A stretch of DNA of 64,000 bases from an uncultured Selenomonadales bacterium (GCA_947165295.1 CAMUZU010000001.1:119033-183032); one strand, 5' to 3'; counted from the stretch's first letter, positions 46,901 through 51,239 are shown. A program made the numbers and translations. The notes: generated by a model from the sequence alone, not told the origin.

Positions 46901-49900
46901 TGTTGACGTAAGTCGCCAGGTCGACGAGGTCTTGAGCGTCGGAAATTTCGTAGTAGCCCGCCTTGTTGTAAGTCAAGCCTTCAATTTCAACCATGCTATC
47001 AGCCTCCATTGTGACGATGTTCGTTGCCGCGTCGAAGCTTGTCGGGTCTTTGACGGTGATTGTGCCGACGGTGTCGCTGCCTTTGGTGACGGTGACGACG
47101 TGCCAAGTGCCCGTGCCGCCGCCCGTGTAGTTCACCGATTGAACGGATGTGCTGTACTCAAAGCCCGCGCCGAGAATAATTTTGTCGGTCGCCTTAAAGT
47201 TCCAAATGCTGTCGTTGCCGAAATTTTCCGCGTCGAAGACGAAGACATTGCCGCCGTCGGTGTTGCTGTATTGGTTGATTGTGTCGTCACCTTCGCCGCC
47301 TGTGATTGTGTTGCCCGTGCCGCCGAAGAGAATCGAGTCGTTGCCCGCGCCCAGGTCGACGAAGTTGTTTTCGGCGTAACCGAGACTGACTCTGTCCGCG
47401 CCTGCGCCCGTGCTTATGACGGCGTCGTAGTGTTGACCGCCTTTGACGGTGTCGTTGCCCGTGCCCGAAGTGACGGTGTTGCCGTAGTTCAACGAAGGTT
47501 CAAAGACGATTAAGTTGTCGCCGTCGCCCGCGTCGATTGAGTGGTGCGAGCCGTCGAGGACGTTGACGGTGTCGGCTCCTGCGCCCGCGTTGATTGTGGC
47601 GTATTGCCCGTGAACGTCAATCGAGTCGTCGCCGCCGCCCGTGATGATGTTGGAGCCTTGCGCGGTGGTGACGGTGTCGGCGTTGTCGGTGCCCGTGAAG
47701 GTGTCGTTGACGGTGAGACCCGCAACTTGATTGACGCCGCTGATGTTTTGGTGAACGCCCGTGTCGTTGACGGTATAAACGCCGCCCGACATTGTGCCGA
47801 GCTTGATTGCGTCCGTCGGAACGTCGGCTTCACTTGCGGCAACCTGCGCGGTTTCTGTCGTCGTGGTGCCGTTGATGTAATAAATGCCGTCGGTGCTTAC
47901 GTTGACGGTCGCGGTGATTTTGCCGAATGCGGGAAGAGAGTTCGCCGCCGCAGTCTTTGCAAGGTAGCGCATGAACATGTAACCGCCCGCGTAAGCGTCG
48001 CCTTGCCCCGTGCCGTTGTTGTCGACGTTAAGCGAATCGGCAAGACTGTCCGCGTCGTAGCCGAGCTTGAATATGACGTTGCCGCGTTCGTCGTCGATGC
48101 CGTGCGTAAGTTCGGCGGAGCCTTCCTTGATGAACTGCGGCAGTAAGCTGAAAAAGTTTATGTTCGTGCCCATGACGGCGTGCGTGAATTCGTGTGCAAG
48201 CGTGCGGTCGAGGTAGCCCGCGCCGGTTACATTGCTTATGCCGTTCATGTCGTTCGCAGAAATGCCGCTGTAGTAGTTCATGTTGACGTTTAACATGAGC
48301 TGCACTGCCGTGCCGTCGGTGGTGCTGTACCAATTCCACACGGTGGCGAGTATGTTGTTCGAGTCGTTGTAGAAGTAAAGCCCGATGTCTTTGACCTTTG
48401 CGGTCGGCGAATTGAATCCGATGCCGTAACTTTCTTCGTTGAGCTTGATAGCTTCGTCCGCCCACCACTTGAACAGCGACGCGACAATCGTCTTTTGGTC
48501 GTCGGTAAGATCGTCGAATTTTTTGGCGGTGATGTTGTTCGGGGAACTTGAACTTGATTCGCCGAGCAAGTGAATCGTCAAGCCGTTGCGCGTGAAGGTC
48601 GCGGCGTTCGGGAATTCGCTTGACACGGCACCGACAACTTGTCCGTTGACAGTGACGTCACCCGCTTTGCTTGCGTCGACAGTTGCAAGGTCAACCGTGA
48701 CAGAGCCGTCGCCGTTGGTAGTGTTGAAACTGCCGAAAGCTTTAATGCGATTGGGCTGTTGAACAACGGGTTCTTCGACGGCGGGCGGCGTGTAATCGTC
48801 AAGGGCAATGCGTCCTTCGTCTTCGCCCGAAATTTCTTCCGTCGTCGAGTTGTTGTTGCCGAGCACTTGAGCGGCGTAACTTTCATCCGACAGAGAGCTG
48901 TAGACGATACCTGCCTTCGAGAGCCATTGAGCAATCGTCGTGCTTGCGCTGCCGTTGATGTTGACGCTTGCATTTTGTGCGTTGTCGAAGTCGCCGAGAC
49001 GAATCTTGCGCGTGCCGGTCTTGTCGGTGACGACGAGCAGTGTGTCTTCTATGTGAGCCGAGCCGATCTCGAATTCGCCGCTGATTGTCAAAGTGTCGTC
49101 GGAATTCAAGTCGCTCAAGGTGATGTCGTTGACGGTTTGGCTGACGGTGATGACGTCTTCGCCCGCGCCCGAAGTGACGGTTGCGCCGCTTGCGTTGACG
49201 GTGATTGAGTCGTTGCCCGCAGCCGCATTAATCGAATCCGCGCCGTTTGCGGTGATGGTGTCGTCGTTATCGGTTGCTTGAACAACCCAATTGCGGTCAT
49301 TGGTGATGATTGTTTGAGCCGTCGAAGTCGTCGCCTTGTAAGTGTTGGCGTAAGTTTCGGGCACGACGCTTGCGGCAGTCTTTTCAGTCGACGAGCCGTC
49401 CGCGTCCGAGCCGGTGATTGCGCCCGTGTCGGTGTTGCCCGTCGTGTCAATAGGTTTGCCATCGTTGTCGGCGTATTGCTTGACATTTCCATTGGTGAGC
49501 CAATAGCAATTCTCCAACTGAATGCCGCAGTAGTCTTCGAGGAAGATGTACGCCTTGCGCTCCTTGACGACGTCTTCGACGGTCACGGTTGCACCGGGAA
49601 TTGCACCGTTGTGAAAAGCGTTGGCATTGCTCTTGTTGATGCCTGCGTAGGTTTTGGCGTCGGCGGAACGTATGCTCGACGAAATTTCACTGAGCGTCTT
49701 GTCTGCGTATTCGGAGCCGAGAACTTCTCCGAGGGCTTGCCTTTCTGCGGCGAGTTGATCGGCTGCCATTGCGGCTGCCACGTCGCTTGCGGAAGAATAC
49801 CTTGACGACGCACGAATTGCGCTGTCGAGCATGTCTTTGCCAACGGTGTTCGACGAAGCGTAGCCGTGGTTGGCAAGCGATGCCATAAAAGCCTTAATTA

Positions 49901-49922
49901 CGTCTTGTTGCGTCATAGTCAT
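25950..49922 (-). CDS. Giant RTX-like repeat protein with N-terminal metallopeptidase domain (about 7,990 residues)
   Basis: A single uninterrupted frame of 23,973 bases encodes this protein. The N-terminus has no Sec signal. Residues 1-210 are non-repetitive, then come a short RTX block, an HExxH peptidase domain (H577-H581, Glu at about 600-604), RTX blocks, and a GLUG-like segment at about 980-1180. A long nonapeptide block runs over about 1230-2940, about 18 copies of an unrecognised module containing FTIxGL over about 3020-5610, and a final RTX region to the asparagine/glycine/serine-rich C-terminus. RTX repeats (GGxGxDxUx) bind Ca2+ and fold after type I export; no HlyB/HlyD/TolC genes are in the window. 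The product is rich in Thr, Asp and Gly with very few Cys. The ATG at 49922 follows AAGGAGGACAGCTC. A role as surface adhesin/protease is inferred. Confidence 0.93.
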   Translation of the reverse strand: MTMTQQDVIKAFMASLANHGYASSNTVGKDMLDSAIRASSRYSSASDVAAAMAADQLAAERQALGEVLGSEYADKTLSEISSSIRSADAKTYAGINKSNANAFHNGAIPGATVTVEDVVKERKAYIFLEDYCGIQLENCYWLTNGNVKQYADNDGKPIDTTGNTDTGAITGSDADGSSTEKTAASVVPETYANTYKATTSTAQTIITNDRNWVVQATDNDDTITANGADSINAAAGNDSITVNASGATVTSGAGEDVITVSQTVNDITLSDLNSDDTLTISGEFEIGSAHIEDTLLVVTDKTGTRKIRLGDFDNAQNASVNINGSASTTIAQWLSKAGIVYSSLSDESYAAQVLGNNNSTTEEISGEDEGRIALDDYTPPAVEEPVVQQPNRIKAFGSFNTTNGDGSVTVDLATVDASKAGDVTVNGQVVGAVSSEFPNAATFTRNGLTIHLLGESSSSSPNNITAKKFDDLTDDQKTIVASLFKWWADEAIKLNEESYGIGFNSPTAKVKDIGLYFYNDSNNILATVWNWYSTTDGTAVQLMLNVNMNYYSGISANDMNGISNVTGAGYLDRTLAHEFTHAVMGTNINFFSLLPQFIKEGSAELTHGIDDERGNVIFKLGYDADSLADSLNVDNNGTGQGDAYAGGYMFMRYLAKTAAANSLPAFGKITATVNVSTDGIYYINGTTTTETAQVAASEADVPTDAIKLGTMSGGVYTVNDTGVHQNISGVNQVAGLTVNDTFTGTDNADTVTTAQGSNIITGGGDDSIDVHGQYATINAGAGADTVNVLDGSHHSIDAGDGDNLIVFEPSLNYGNTVTSGTGNDTVKGGQHYDAVISTGAGADRVSLGYAENNFVDLGAGNDSILFGGTGNTITGGEGDDTINQYSNTDGGNVFVFDAENFGNDSIWNFKATDKIILGAGFEYSTSVQSVNYTGGGTGTWHVVTVTKGSDTVGTITVKDPTSFDAATNIVTMEADSMVEIEGLTYNKAGYYEISDAQDLVDLATYVNNGNDCRDMIFKVTTDIDMSSVPNFTPINNLAVASPTDYFVGTFDGQDHVISNLTITKGGYEDKAALFGINRGTIKNVKLLNANISAYSTVAGIAVKNYGTIENCFVDGKIHDTCGNNQFKAVVWINIDMEPDPTTGGLIEAGKVENCYYHVDATDENATKVYAVNAPEGFTISDINLTSGESVTIGDKTFYKQGAQVTATVTAANDRLVIDGEPSFTATIGNADTTLDVQYHVQLAEGENYTNNYSNVSVLGSEAVDTITNTGDNVTIDGAGGNDIINLNGGASVLIDVSKGDDSINVGEGVTSFSVSGFGVGDTINLLLDVEENLNVVDGKLIATDGYIQFTIGGISAVSTDGKAWALDGNVAKYGDGKTAGAAVSDGKIIFTDATVTDAKVQLGGISNLDGLSVNNNIVDINASAVAAGGASIVSNSGNYAFYLRDDWDGKTFTGTDDDDNISIDGYATNVSVNAGDGNDTIENYGGSNKTIDGGEGNDSIRNDGSNNSITGGAGDDEIVNNGSNVLIDGGADDDTIFLAGKMGNTINTAQGNDTIQISTRNNVNDFTVENFTAGDVIQFVKFDDKASNYVPVAIDSLTEVDGKLVATANDKSVTIGGLSLPTSGNLWALDGNVAKYGDGLTAGATIDSGKIIFTNATVTNAQVELGGISNLDGLNVDNTVNIHASAVAAGGASIVSNADNYSFKLFDDWDGKTFTGTDNADNIIFNGNATKVSVNAGAGNDHIKNYDGGWNNTIDGGDGNDRITNEGNNNTINGGAGDDIIQNYSGNNNSIDGGADNDYINNYGKNTTIDGGAGDDEIINKGDNNTIDGGAGDDNIFNEASNVSIDGGEGNDTIKTSGGSNNTITGGAGNDSIENSGDNNTIDGGAGNDNISNIGDNVSIDGGAGDDIIQNYSGNNNSIDGGADNDYINNYGKNTTIDGGAGDDEIINKGDNNTIDGGAGDDNIFNEASNVSIDGGEGNDTIKTSGGSNNTITGGAGNDSIENSGDNNTIDGGAGNDNISNIGDNVSIDGGAGDDTILLAGTTGNTINTEQGNDTIKILIDTDDPVEDFTVENFGVGDAIQFIDGINPVNITKLEIVDGKLIATAGGTNVTISGINAVSTVSTDGKAWSLNNNVATYSTSLTSGAYIDGDKISFRESTIVVEQFKLDGISKLDGVSVGKIGDFDAVKINASAVAAGGASIVYNAGNYVFYLDGNWDGKTFTGSDTVDNIMLDGEATNVSVNAGAGADTVNVLGGSNNSIDGGADDDTIINHGKNNTITGGAGNDTIDNYGSNTTIDGGAGNDSIDNHASNVSIDGGADDDTILLAGTTGNTINTAQGNDTIKIDTEDFAEEFTVENFNVGDVIQFIGYEYNENWTPDMPEDQQQFEVAVAIDSLTMVDGKLVATSGGQSVIINGLDLSQENAWKLDGNVATYFTGTSEGAFIDGDKISFREADNRVDQVQLGGISNVGGLSIGDNKTVNIHASVVGDNGASIVSNVGNYAFYLFDDWGGKTFTGSAGVDNISIDGYATNVSVNAGDGNDTIENYGGSNKTIDGGAGDDYILNSGNNNNTITGGAGDDTIKNYGSNVSIDGGEGNDSILLVASGNTVNTAQGNDTIQIDTENEVTDFTVEGFGVGDAIQFVGYRNNPDFDPDNFDPNTPSKIQVDLSIDSLTMVDGKLVATAGGQSVIINGLDLSQENAWKLDGNVATYFTGTSEGAFIDGDKISFREADNRVDQVQLGGISNVGGLAIYAYNYVKISASAVAADGASIVSNEGNYNFTLLDNWNGKTFTGSDATNFINIDGSAKNISVDGGAGSDLIINDGSNVSIDGGDGSDNIVNKGSNVSIDAGAGDDNISNTASDVAINSGAGNDDISNRGNDVTINAGAGNDSIENSSAKVTIDGGAGSNTIKLTGNNGTGNVTDTVIKTAAGANTIKVGSDMKTFSVDGFGRNDVIELNGQLTADKFKVVEGNLVAGDVTVGGMGTFDEGGTFTEAADGSIVYSVGKDSVTVAQTTNAENVTSLVYIKNGSALADNTTFKLTGLVASDNTTGSIATKEINATDTLTVHIDSSYSAVGGYYITFDNDTKQYAFATYGDSVICVEVDEDTKQFPEPTGGTTVSYTAVIDAINATSGYDISNPVTVTLADALLPSSGGTITIDKATNEDQNTYALALDENSSSKFAWTATWAKDDATDGQPTTYTATLTSDGGWYNETSSVLTHEGKTQKSFTISSTKFANSLSTDSIKDKVTFTHDTAIIGTGVLGKADATVGGDANLRVALDSTVSQIGTNNNQLVDEGWTGSNSEGFTYALAHGASSEGYKIESTTLKYYPDETNAKVLTLTGLPESTTATNGAIEGVTVDDANDIYTVKLGDSVLNAAAAYTKDYPSNNKITVTAGDNYTDKVAIAVDSTADLATTKDAASKNDAKLEAGTGDNAGKHVYTTDSYSAYFVAGKADGAAAQNTVITVNPEQSGKTFTISGLKDGATTGVTFAEQTGDDGKVTGYTFTFDPTILDKKDVIVTPPDSITNIVGAISNTYDSGKTKIDANVKVEDGKVTFQAAGYEAGYLTAEEAAKASEAYTTGIHTPTVESGSTAVLTYVEQRHGETFELKGLKADVASAITNVPEAQDNVITLTDGVTYNTSTGAITLSKDALGDKDIVLTNSNGTTEFENSGTDTYTPYTLALDSNDGEGKVTNQITVDSDNITWGDDSTKYKEAYNTALSTAVKTGENSSNVYVDKVFTAGTVTDTDKSATYTYTSSYNKEFFTKLPEYNAGENDENKTQADALVDADVMDEEGTTTFKHYGEGAYFGKNTFTISGLKTSDVTVTEVREGDTALESYTDPVTVDYQKKQVVITSSALPQDTDREANQVVKIEGFDSQDGDYDEKFKLVFDESLTKASGGTYVMSDEFDYTVTETQDQEGKGTGTYTVTFAGNTAGYVNNEDGTYTYKAQQGGERFTITGLASGLTKDNITREMFTLTEATGEGDDATPATYTFKPTAELLDKNNKSITLKYNGVVTKLANGENGAGTLTGATVTSDSTTNVAFDKSVIDNGTFTPAGWQNGDTEGTFVYKTAKTAEALAGGEAAATTSTLTFTASTGGDTLVTLSGLRSDVTATTLNKNAPLTYTDAEGETLTLVDIGNNQLYKSDEVENGKPKTGAQQVTPATVTLNLTDDVIDRTAMQSTPVYYMLGGENGDMKVTFNGTETVSKPPAGEAATLKALTGEGNEGKYTYTSAKTNEYYLSTSDENSGISCTYTPKTKGTLTFTISGLPENLDTTGEGITAFSDYFTVATTTDADNNITGATVTLAKDSAVNDIFTADKATKGVFALSDIQIDGKSATGEYKLALPETASTTPGFITDDHNKEANGDATLSTTDSGKTYTYTSTKYSGYLSVADDGLSIDFNASRGGEELFTISGLKYTSGTTDLLAGNKPTVQVDDDAKTIVLRDGALAKTGDITIKATDKGEAYDMQLFDQDAYDAGLAAAKADAVAKLEPIGDATEVTDEQKTEAESKADIAYGKDYANQIVTTDKTVAKANAAFEAAYKVFLPGYMPAYFTDDGNTSGTQTIAFTEATGYGDTIKITGLADNLTYDKITEGKDSDDNTTFTVANGSTTLFVVTYVKASDNGTPEDTTDDIKEHYTVAPTNDALKAGKDQTYSIVVTPALATDGSTRTLGTSNWDGTNLDGAKNVIAKAVGTKDGDGYTYTISLSGTSAGFICTDGNLSSTEATGQETFKIGGLKSGLKATFLDKDGNPTNAATYKDDKGNIVNNTFVGLKDTNGKVVVSFGNYDDFINRSESDSAKTIGDYSTNAGKVRISVDALADKATAVTFTPDSGKTFSFDGFVTGERVLTGANANGICESEPESAYVFKETANTTITDGEEVADGTSNYVFEDKHLPAYFTAGTESEGTTTYTYHKAETEFETFTLNNLKSGLTVSDVDIDKETSTKAVSITLHKDAVADNPETDENETKAAVAGAVVLNTGAMPESDEAKTITVSDNKNSYALSLNEAVNTNKYNLADQGNATFEANNGKYTYTAPKYNAYYTDNEDNTIDYTPARGGDTFTITGLKEGIDSETVTKDTADDTKHVGELTFKNGELSITEDGKVTLKRGALPDEMTADSTIKFDGKDRTGNKVNFTLSFASLKDGGINTTEDNGAPADVKNNEGTVTYTSKITSHEYLAKASTPAEGYDETYTYNPQVGGYVITISGLNKTATATLNSNIEVTDPTYDSDGSLNTPGKVTLYAGILQPLSDVSSGVTISISSNDDNRVNDGDYLLALDTGNSTKAVTAQDKYGSFKYTSGTYTFTASGNTAGYTVKNTLDDDGKTVTNNIIYKAASGETTFTITGLKTDLVCTGDSTKSVEEQLKTKGITIGKASDGKVTVTITSADVFANKDGDKITLTDGKADDGVTYKLALGSSIPTDKTAAVNAGKIQVTKVQNGTATVTTTHTEAYYEVDTQNSNSYIYHAPTASKTFTITGLASGKTVDELNEALSFTETKNDDTGKTDVIITVSDTSIFGTGTIKPSTLSGYNITFAKAQSVSGDTPIAEYATEETGTWAVKDGTATYKSGDKAAFYSVASADSFTEVKYVDTVAGAEHFALSGLAANFTEVNDDSIKYDKDTKTVTIKTTTDNVAKAEDGLTITANNDAYKVVLDSAIKLTGTSSADTVTVNAAGAHFDAKDGNDVIDVTEAAFVDGGAGNDSIDIADGKAVTLNFSAGFDTVSYDSELVIAGLDKGRSYSFKNLQSGAVTDGVIKAGSGDLLLTDGSNKLLIVGGAGREVTFVDSEGKKSSETFNKAFGEMLTFSGKTGVTVNGSDVGDPKIPFYGSSLGANEFAVNDAADDIVTIDASPYDTGTDGLTIEGNAQNNVITGTKYNDSINPGAATTPSLSTDTVTGGAGNDTIVYNDGKLTIKDFNSNGTDEVDVIKFGSGNFSITKETISGNNIVFGIGTDTATRSITLTDALGKDSVQVKVVDADGAQVNNNIYFKDGSIVNEDETGVTLTSAYKFPTGGFLAPSTVTKIQADNTVAGILNASAAAAVEITSSAANNTLIGSAGNDTLTGAANKADLFVYTGQGADTVTNFEKGDKVSLAAVDGTSLKAGKLGDVSLISAAPDDTSTTDKDERAIKFTFGSGKTLELQGAESVNAININGKNYFVGENMFLDNVAPQATGVTLTAGREDNFDATEKNGSDNIYNTNLKTIDASAVTVTGFNITGNDAVNSIVAGTGAQLVIDAGKGNDTVDVSKSGGKNTVKAGGGVDVIIGGEESGNVYVFTASGTSDKLTIKNFTAGDAISVVAGDNVTLGETKASVDAEGNVVFTAYDNSATPKAVGTVTVEGVGTVTGGTKISLKSAADDSNYTYSTAGILGGNSITLGSAVSGAVTAGTAAVSNAINVDATNAPKVTHITASNEAGTLVGNAGNNSLIGSTAADVLIGAAGNDTLYGGVNDKVNNAVPADTLTGGAGNDVFYFNGGNVVITDYSASGNLGADKIFVDGKRSLANYEIDKATKNLTLNYVDTDGESGKLVIEKGTDTQLTFTDGKNTNVAFYSTAGIFDKAVPSLATAITLDAATNSFDAQANFTAYPKLVTIDSGAVTAAAGAFIAVTGNSLANCLNNSANSNAATLSGGDGNDTLLAGAGGDSLAGGVGNDLFVLGDGKDTVLVGDNGTLAAAGNDTIRNFTSDDKLALADNVDFLDATVKGSDLTLSFKGTDEENAKTYGKSVGTVVLAGAVTGQEIEVGIGLRLYKFGSDGRITVDKEVRITSAFTGKTFEGNDSVEKIDASTNTRGVSITGGKSTSTIVGSAGNDLLTMTVANGSVDGSAGSDTINASGTGSSVTGGKGNDVFVYSGGVLTVTDFGNGTDKISLAGTGDASLSMKDLESVTFTAVDGDEKAADIELGFGTGNTLTLRVADSVKTTAFNFMDGDTVTGAGKGKAYKFVDGGIAVGNSLTLISGTDTVDMSLDSLKSYRSVTVNYADATILGQTNKSNNIALNETGLAVGGDKSDTLIANAAVTLEGGKGNDTFVIRATDATIADYSSVSGNKDKISIDAALGSFASGDVDGDDITLTYTVKGGDDNTVTQNTLFVTGGAKGGGKLDLVEGKTRIVRKFTTLGSFNKNETAVTLSAGLNDDFNAATYNADNKARIVSINSAAVGGGEITAASLASFINNDGNTNALTLTGGRAKDLIVAGDGGDIIDGGKGNDTLVGGDGADSFVIGLGDEGKSSITAGNDVIVGFGTGDNLSLQSGIFLADASFKTNRTVNEFDSTTGKLVASKTKGTDFVLTFRYEDTGKVADVVTLQGVEWNEVNGIKSSVNGADVTIGDETYTFFADGKIAKGDAITLTSDYKNKSFVDTLGTDGAAKYDSIYAAASTRGLSITGGDESKNSITVTGGSGSDLLKLDAKATASDVQFTGGKGNDTFTYGGGTVTVTDYSKAGFLGSDKITLASGFAMGTDAESDNAPKTLTAVEVDNETVNLTFGEESDILSLTLADSTKPTVTIADNQSKKSGGAGTNGTAYTFRDGLFGVGKSATVLAENGTFGKAAGIDGKVYRSVTGGAVTLDGSQAKSALKLTLTDDGKASGGKGADSLVGTKGGTLIGGAGGDKFIIAGAGDYVITDYTKGDKISVGADVGKLTDVESVSDGYKLTFDTGSDTTTLTLENVTSGTPIALTTTELVKNKPKATTTTVYLDDHALYNKASIVGGAYVGNNNATKVTLTARDADNDFGGRSADATVWTPQYKSMASITACTANGNTVYGNNKANTITLDDGGTVMGGLGADTYIIKGGDVVIEDFGIGATNIYSDGKISTLASKVTGKGYDYEDPTTYAPGSDTLKINGKIISVAIDGIDSLAAAKKDTNEGGAFSVTLTVDYDYWDTENRGQSTGTIVLNNVLRNRVLTDGEAVNKAASSTDLGKLKIYDIEKSGGTYTRLTWAKGLAPLLDAEYDATGNGRAALDEIMGETPAGYSGSDNTVNDPFDNNGTQAYAGGGSSSNKNNH
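25953..32950 (-). other. C-terminal RTX half of the giant protein
   Basis: About 2,330 residues carry RTX units such as GGAGNDTLV and GSAGNDTLTGA, spaced by 100-150-residue stretches that repeat phrases of the type VFVYTGQGADTVTNFEKGD and ISLAxxFSFTAVD. The last 60 residues lose the repeats and end in GGGSSSNKNNH, where type I secretion signals normally lie. Confidence 0.8.
33100..40850 (-). repeat. About 18 copies of an unrecognised 110-150-residue module in the giant protein
   Basis: Each unit has a YTYTSxxY-type strand, an acidic turn, a GG before a TFTIxGLxxGL phrase, and a linker of about 60 residues that often contains calcium-site-like Asp/Asn. Core phrases include KTFTISGLKDG, ERFTITGLASGL, LTFTISGLPENL, DTFTITGLKEGI and EHFALSGLAANF. 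Units are diverged, so they are old. Confidence 0.75.
41100..46230 (-). repeat. Central RTX block of the giant protein
   Basis: Dense nonapeptides of the form NNTIDGGAGDD and NVSIDGGEGND are grouped into modules. Each opens with NLDGLxV...ASIVSNxxNY and WDGKTFTGTDxxDNI and closes with DFTVENFxVGDxIQF and ATAGG. At least five such modules are seen, and two (41.70-41.87 and 42.53-42.70 kb) share about 170 near-identical bases at an 828-base offset. Confidence 0.85.
43819..44586 (-). repeat. Perfect tandem duplication of 384 bp inside the RTX block
   Basis: Bases 43819-44202 and 44203-44586 appear identical, and identity continues about 18 bases further. The unit is exactly 128 codons, so the frame is kept and the protein gains seven RTX turns. 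Confidence 0.9.
46400..46985 (-). other. GLUG-like beta-solenoid segment of the giant protein
   Basis: Residues of about 980-1175 show FVGTFDGQDHVISNLTI, AALFGINRGTIKNVKL and VAGIAVKNYGTIENCFV, the repeated pattern of GLUG motifs found in bacterial surface proteins. This is also one of the few parts of the protein with cysteines. Confidence 0.7.
47880..48490 (-). other. Metallopeptidase domain of the giant protein (flagellinolysin-like)
   Basis: LDRTLAHEFTHAVMGTNINF supplies the HExxH zinc motif (His at residues 577 and 581, catalytic Glu 578). About 20 residues on, IKEGSAELTHGIDDERG supplies a candidate third zinc ligand. The pattern resembles the peptidase domain of flagellinolysins and related RTX metallopeptidases. 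Confidence 0.72.
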
Positions 49923-50027
49923 GAGCTGTCCTCCTTGCAGAAACACAGAAAAAACCGCCGGGTAATCCTCAAGCAGTTTGCATTCCTCGAATTAGATATT
50001 ATTAACAATTTTGATATGACTGTTGAC

Positions 50028-50057
50028 ATGATAGCTCTTGAAGTGCCGATAAGTCAA
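50028..50057 (-). promoter_or_regulatory. Probable promoter of the giant gene
   Basis: On the minus strand -35 TTGACT (50052-50057), an 18-base spacer and -10 TATCAT (50028-50033) give a 5' leader of about 100 bases. Confidence 0.6.
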
Positions 50058-50058
50058 A

Positions 50059-50067
50059 CCCCCCCCC
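50059..50067 (-). promoter_or_regulatory. Nine-G homopolymer abutting the giant-gene -35 box
   Basis: On the minus strand nine consecutive Gs are separated from TTGACT by a single T. Tracts of this length are prone to slipped-strand mispairing, and their position can change promoter strength. Confidence 0.6.
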
Positions 50068-50533
50068 GAACATTTAATTTGAGATTAACGAGCTGCGTTT
50101 GTCGCGGTGTCGGCGACAGTTCCCGACACGTGCCGAGACTTCGGAACGCCGCCGATATTTCGTCGGACGCCGTGGAAATTTTGCGGCATTCGATGCGTTT
50201 GCAGGACGAAAGTCGTCGCGCTTGCCAAAGTTCTTTGCCTGCGATATTTTCGACAAAAATAAATGACGGACACGTCGTCAAGCTCAGCTCAACGGGCGCG
50301 AAAGATTTTGGCACTTACGAACGTGCACAGTCAAGTTATATTCGGAGCCGACACGACGGCGAAAATTTTTTGCGTGCTTAAACGTTCCGCAAGCCGTACG
50401 ACGCACAATGTCGCCGGTTTACAAGAATCGAGGAGACTTTTTCGCTTGAAGTGGATTAATCATCAGATTGTCAACCCCGCATAATTCGATTTCAAGATTA
50501 GCGAAGAAGCTCGACATTATGCGGTTTTTCGTC
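50068..50533. other. Intergenic region between the giant gene and the phage remnant
   Basis: About 465 bases hold no gene I can support. Two overlapping plus-strand frames are open (to about 50381, and 50263-50484), with partly genome-like codon use but no recognisable motif or ribosome-binding site. They may be remnants of a lost gene. Confidence 0.4.
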
Positions 50534-50800
50534 TTAACTCGTCATAACTCGAAACGGCCGAAAAAATATCGGCTTGCAGACAACGCGCAGACAATTTCGG
50601 ACACAAAAAAGCCATCTCCACGAGTTCGGAGAGGCGTACTTGTTCAAGTCGATTGCCGGTTGCATTATCGCGACGGAATAAGTCGCCTCAACCATCTGCA
50701 AGGTGAGTTCCCACTGCGTCGGCTCGTAAGTTTGGGTGACGGTCGTGCCGCCTTTGCCGCCGCCGAAACGTTGCATGTCGAAGGAAAATCTGTCGGTCAT
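50534..50800 (-). pseudogene. Truncated phage gene (N-terminal fragment)
   Basis: The frame starts MTDRFSFDMQRFGGGKGG, a phage-structural-type N-terminus, and continues convincingly to about VAIMQPAIDLNKYAS (residue 58). The remaining 30 residues (Trp/Arg/Cys-rich) run through a terminator hairpin and look non-coding. The native 3' part has therefore been lost or the stop removed. The ATG at 50800 follows GGTGAATTGAC. It is the last gene of the prophage module. Confidence 0.55.
50605..50632 (-). terminator. Terminator at the end of the phage operon
   Basis: On the minus strand TCTCC and GGAGA form a short stem around GAACTCGT, followed by TGGC and six Ts. Confidence 0.6.
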
Positions 50801-50813
50801 GTCAATTCACCGC

Positions 50814-51236
50814 CTAAATTTCCCAAGTGACCATGTAGCCGATTTTGCCGTTTTCGGTCTTGAAACGCGGCGAACAAGTCGCGGGCTTGCCGGTGTCTTT
50901 GAAGCGGCAGTGATAACGTTTCAAGCCTTCGGGCAATTCTTCGACGCGCTCGATCTCTGCGTTGAAAAATTTTATGTACGGCTCAATGTCGCGGATACAC
51001 CACGTGCCGCAAGCTTTTAAGTTGTGCTCCATTGCAAGAACTTCGCCGACTTGTTTCCAAAACTTTGCGTCGCCGCACAGCTGATGAATTATCAAAATGC
51101 CTTTGGCGGCGGCGAATTCCGCGAAGCCTCGGTCGGGGAAAAACGCCAGTTGACATATCGGTTGACGCTGAAATTTCGCGCCGGTCTTCTTTTCGTAGAG
51201 GGCAACCCACTCGTCGAAAGTTTTGGTTTTGGACAC
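50814..51236 (-). CDS. Phage protein of unknown function (140 residues)
   Basis: The 140-residue protein is not recognised. It has no signal or membrane helix, and contains five cysteines and an aromatic C-terminus (CRFKDTGKPATCSP, then GKIGYMVTWEI). A conserved-looking segment FWKQVGEVLAMEHN lies in the middle. The start is a GTG at 51236 with GGAGGTGTGAGCC upstream. It begins four bases downstream of the end of the 13-mer repeat fibre gene, so it probably belongs with the tail-fibre genes, for example as a fibre chaperone or host-modifying factor. Confidence 0.65.
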   Translation of the reverse strand: MSKTKTFDEWVALYEKKTGAKFQRQPICQLAFFPDRGFAEFAAAKGILIIHQLCGDAKFWKQVGEVLAMEHNLKACGTWCIRDIEPYIKFFNAEIERVEELPEGLKRYHCRFKDTGKPATCSPRFKTENGKIGYMVTWEI

Positions 51237-51239
51237 GGC

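Noticed and set aside
46206..47513. 435-residue plus-strand frame antisense to the RTX block
   Set aside because: Same artefact of repetitive coding sequence; the minus-strand frame shows clear RTX and GLUG-like motifs.
25950..49922. Giant gene as cargo of the prophage
   Set aside because: It has its own promoter and terminator and is separated from the phage operon by a terminator and 465 bases; same strand alone is not enough.
50068..50484. Plus-strand small genes upstream of the giant gene
   Set aside because: No ribosome-binding site, no motif, and two overlapping frames compete; recorded only as unassigned intergenic sequence.
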